Assembly (NCBI GenBank): GCA_017621115.1
Contig: JAGATU010000048.1
Location: 1-24,846 of the forward strand
Source: Lachnospiraceae bacterium
Lineage (GTDB): Bacteria; Bacillota_A; Clostridia; Lachnospirales; Lachnospiraceae
Direction: 5' to 3'
Length of the DNA: 24,846 nucleotides
How positions within the stretch are numbered: position 1 is the first letter of the stretch; each line of letters opens with the position of its first letter. This document shows, one piece after another, positions 23,945 to 24,846 of the stretch. Position numbers and translations under genes: made by a program. Under the pieces are notes generated by a model. It did no database searches. It was not told the DNA's origin and saw nothing but the letters and a program-made list of their open reading frames with translations.

Positions 23945-24846
23945 TTATAATTCGATAATTTCCATATCGCCGTAGTCGTCCAATGTGGTAGGAACGGCAG
24001 CAACAGTAATATCTTTGCATTTGTGTTCTTTGATTGCAAAAATCAGTCCCATAATCTGGATGGTAATCAGCGGAGTCATGGCAACCATGGCTACAATACC
24101 GAATGCATCCGTGATGATATTACCGCCCATGGCTTCACATGCACCCATTGCGAAAGGAAGCAGGAAAGTTGCAGTCATCGGACCGGAGGCAACCCCACCG
24201 GAGTCGAATGCAATGGCGGTAAATAATTTGGGTACAAAGAATGTCAAAATCAATGCAATGGCATAACCGGGTATCAATAAATACATAATGGAGATGTCGG
24301 TCAATACCCGGATCATGGCGAGGCCAACAGAAGCAGCTACACCAATCGAAAGACTCAGCCCCATTGCTCTTGCAGAGATAGCACCGGAAGTCATTTCCTC
24401 AACCTGTCTGGTAAGTACGAAAACGGCAGGCTCGGCCTGAACAATGAAATAACCGATAATCATACCGATTGGGATGATTATCCATGCATACGGAAGTCCG
24501 GCAATAGTCTGGCCGAGATAGTTACCGGCTGGCATAAAACCGACATTAACACCGGTTAAAAATACGACAAGCCCAATATATGTATAGATTAAACCAATTC
24601 CGATTTTTATTAAAGTCCTTTTGTTGATGTCTCTGGAGATAAGCTGGAAAAATCCAAAGAATACAACAATCGGTAGAAGGGAAATGGCAATCTCGTGAAT
24701 ATAGGTTGGGAATTCCACCGCAAATAATTGCCATAAGTCAACTGTGTTATCGATAATCGGAATGGATTCGGATACCTGTTCGGCAGATTCCGGATTGTAT
24801 ATCATGCCGAGTGCCAGTACTGCGGCGATTGGACCGATGGAACAAA
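23945..24846 (-). CDS. DUF1538 membrane protein, N-terminus cut by window end
   Basis: A polytopic membrane protein; the visible 300 codons hold about seven hydrophobic helices and the family block FDSGGVASGPMTATFLLP. An ATG at 24805 is not the true start: the frame stays open to the window edge and the residues before it (GPIAAVLALG) continue a membrane helix, so the gene extends beyond 24846. The full protein is probably about 500 residues with two DUF1538 halves. From memory, a DUF1538 pair (UmpA/UmpB) of a Halomonas was reported as a Na+/H+ antiporter; a cation transport role is inferred here. The C-terminal tail (about the last 30 residues) is polar and could contact the PII-like partner encoded 44 bp downstream. 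Confidence 0.82.
   Translation of the reverse strand, partial: CSIGPIAAVLALGMIYNPESAEQVSESIPIIDNTVDLWQLFAVEFPTYIHEIAISLLPIVVFFGFFQLISRDINKRTLIKIGIGLIYTYIGLVVFLTGVNVGFMPAGNYLGQTIAGLPYAWIIIPIGMIIGYFIVQAEPAVFVLTRQVEEMTSGAISARAMGLSLSIGVAASVGLAMIRVLTDISIMYLLIPGYAIALILTFFVPKLFTAIAFDSGGVASGPMTATFLLPFAMGACEAMGGNIITDAFGIVAMVAMTPLITIQIMGLIFAIKEHKCKDITVAAVPTTLDDYGDMEIIEL

Noticed and set aside
24803..24805. ATG as the true start of the DUF1538 gene
   Set aside because: The frame stays open to the window edge and the preceding residues continue a membrane helix, so the gene is cut, not starting here.

Overview
The window looks like a chromosomal housekeeping and sporulation segment of an anaerobic, spore-forming Clostridia, most likely a Lachnospiraceae relative. 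The grounds are a complete spoIIIA operon plus spoIVB, the Bacillus/Clostridia gene order nusB-xseA-xseB-ispA-dxs-tlyA-nadK-argR-recN-spoIVB, strong AGGAGG-type ribosome sites, a moderately AT-rich composition and a glycyl-radical protein of the kind used in anaerobic pyruvate metabolism. No mobile element, CRISPR array, tRNA or rRNA gene was seen.

Layout. 1-2222: a terminator-like hairpin, then pnp (polynucleotide phosphorylase), closed by a strong terminator that can work in both directions. 2228-2473 (minus): a small stand-alone glycyl-radical domain protein (GrcA/YfiD-like). A 182-bp divergent promoter region separates it from the eight-gene spoIIIA operon (2656-7505), which encodes the SpoIIIAA ATPase and the AB-AH channel parts linking mother cell and forespore. 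7607-10554: prfC (release factor 3) and a secreted lipoprotein with a transglutaminase-like Cys-His-Asp triad. 10618-19653: a dense forward cluster of yqhY (Asp23/Gls24 family), nusB, xseA, xseB, ispA, dxs, tlyA, nadK, argR and recN, most of it with overlaps or gaps under 75 bp. It covers transcription antitermination, exonuclease VII, isoprenoid precursor synthesis, an S4/FtsJ RNA methylase, NADP synthesis, arginine repression and DNA repair. 19752-21011: spoIVB behind a sigma-G-like promoter that overlaps the recN terminator.

Downstream of spoIVB, where spo0A is expected, there is instead a calcium/cation antiporter gene, a 32-codon remnant resembling DUF4298 and a cytoplasmic beta-lactamase-fold serine hydrolase. 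This unit ends in a bidirectional terminator at 23162-23203. The right edge (23223-24846, minus) is a two-gene unit read into the window: a DUF1538 membrane protein, cut by the window end, followed by a protein with two PII-like domains.

The most interesting items are the DUF1538/double-PII pair (a candidate PII-gated ion transporter), the solo glycyl-radical protein, the loss of spo0A from its usual place, an unusually short SpoIIIAF, and the promoter/terminator overlap at spoIVB. All functional names come from reading motifs and gene order; no database search was run.
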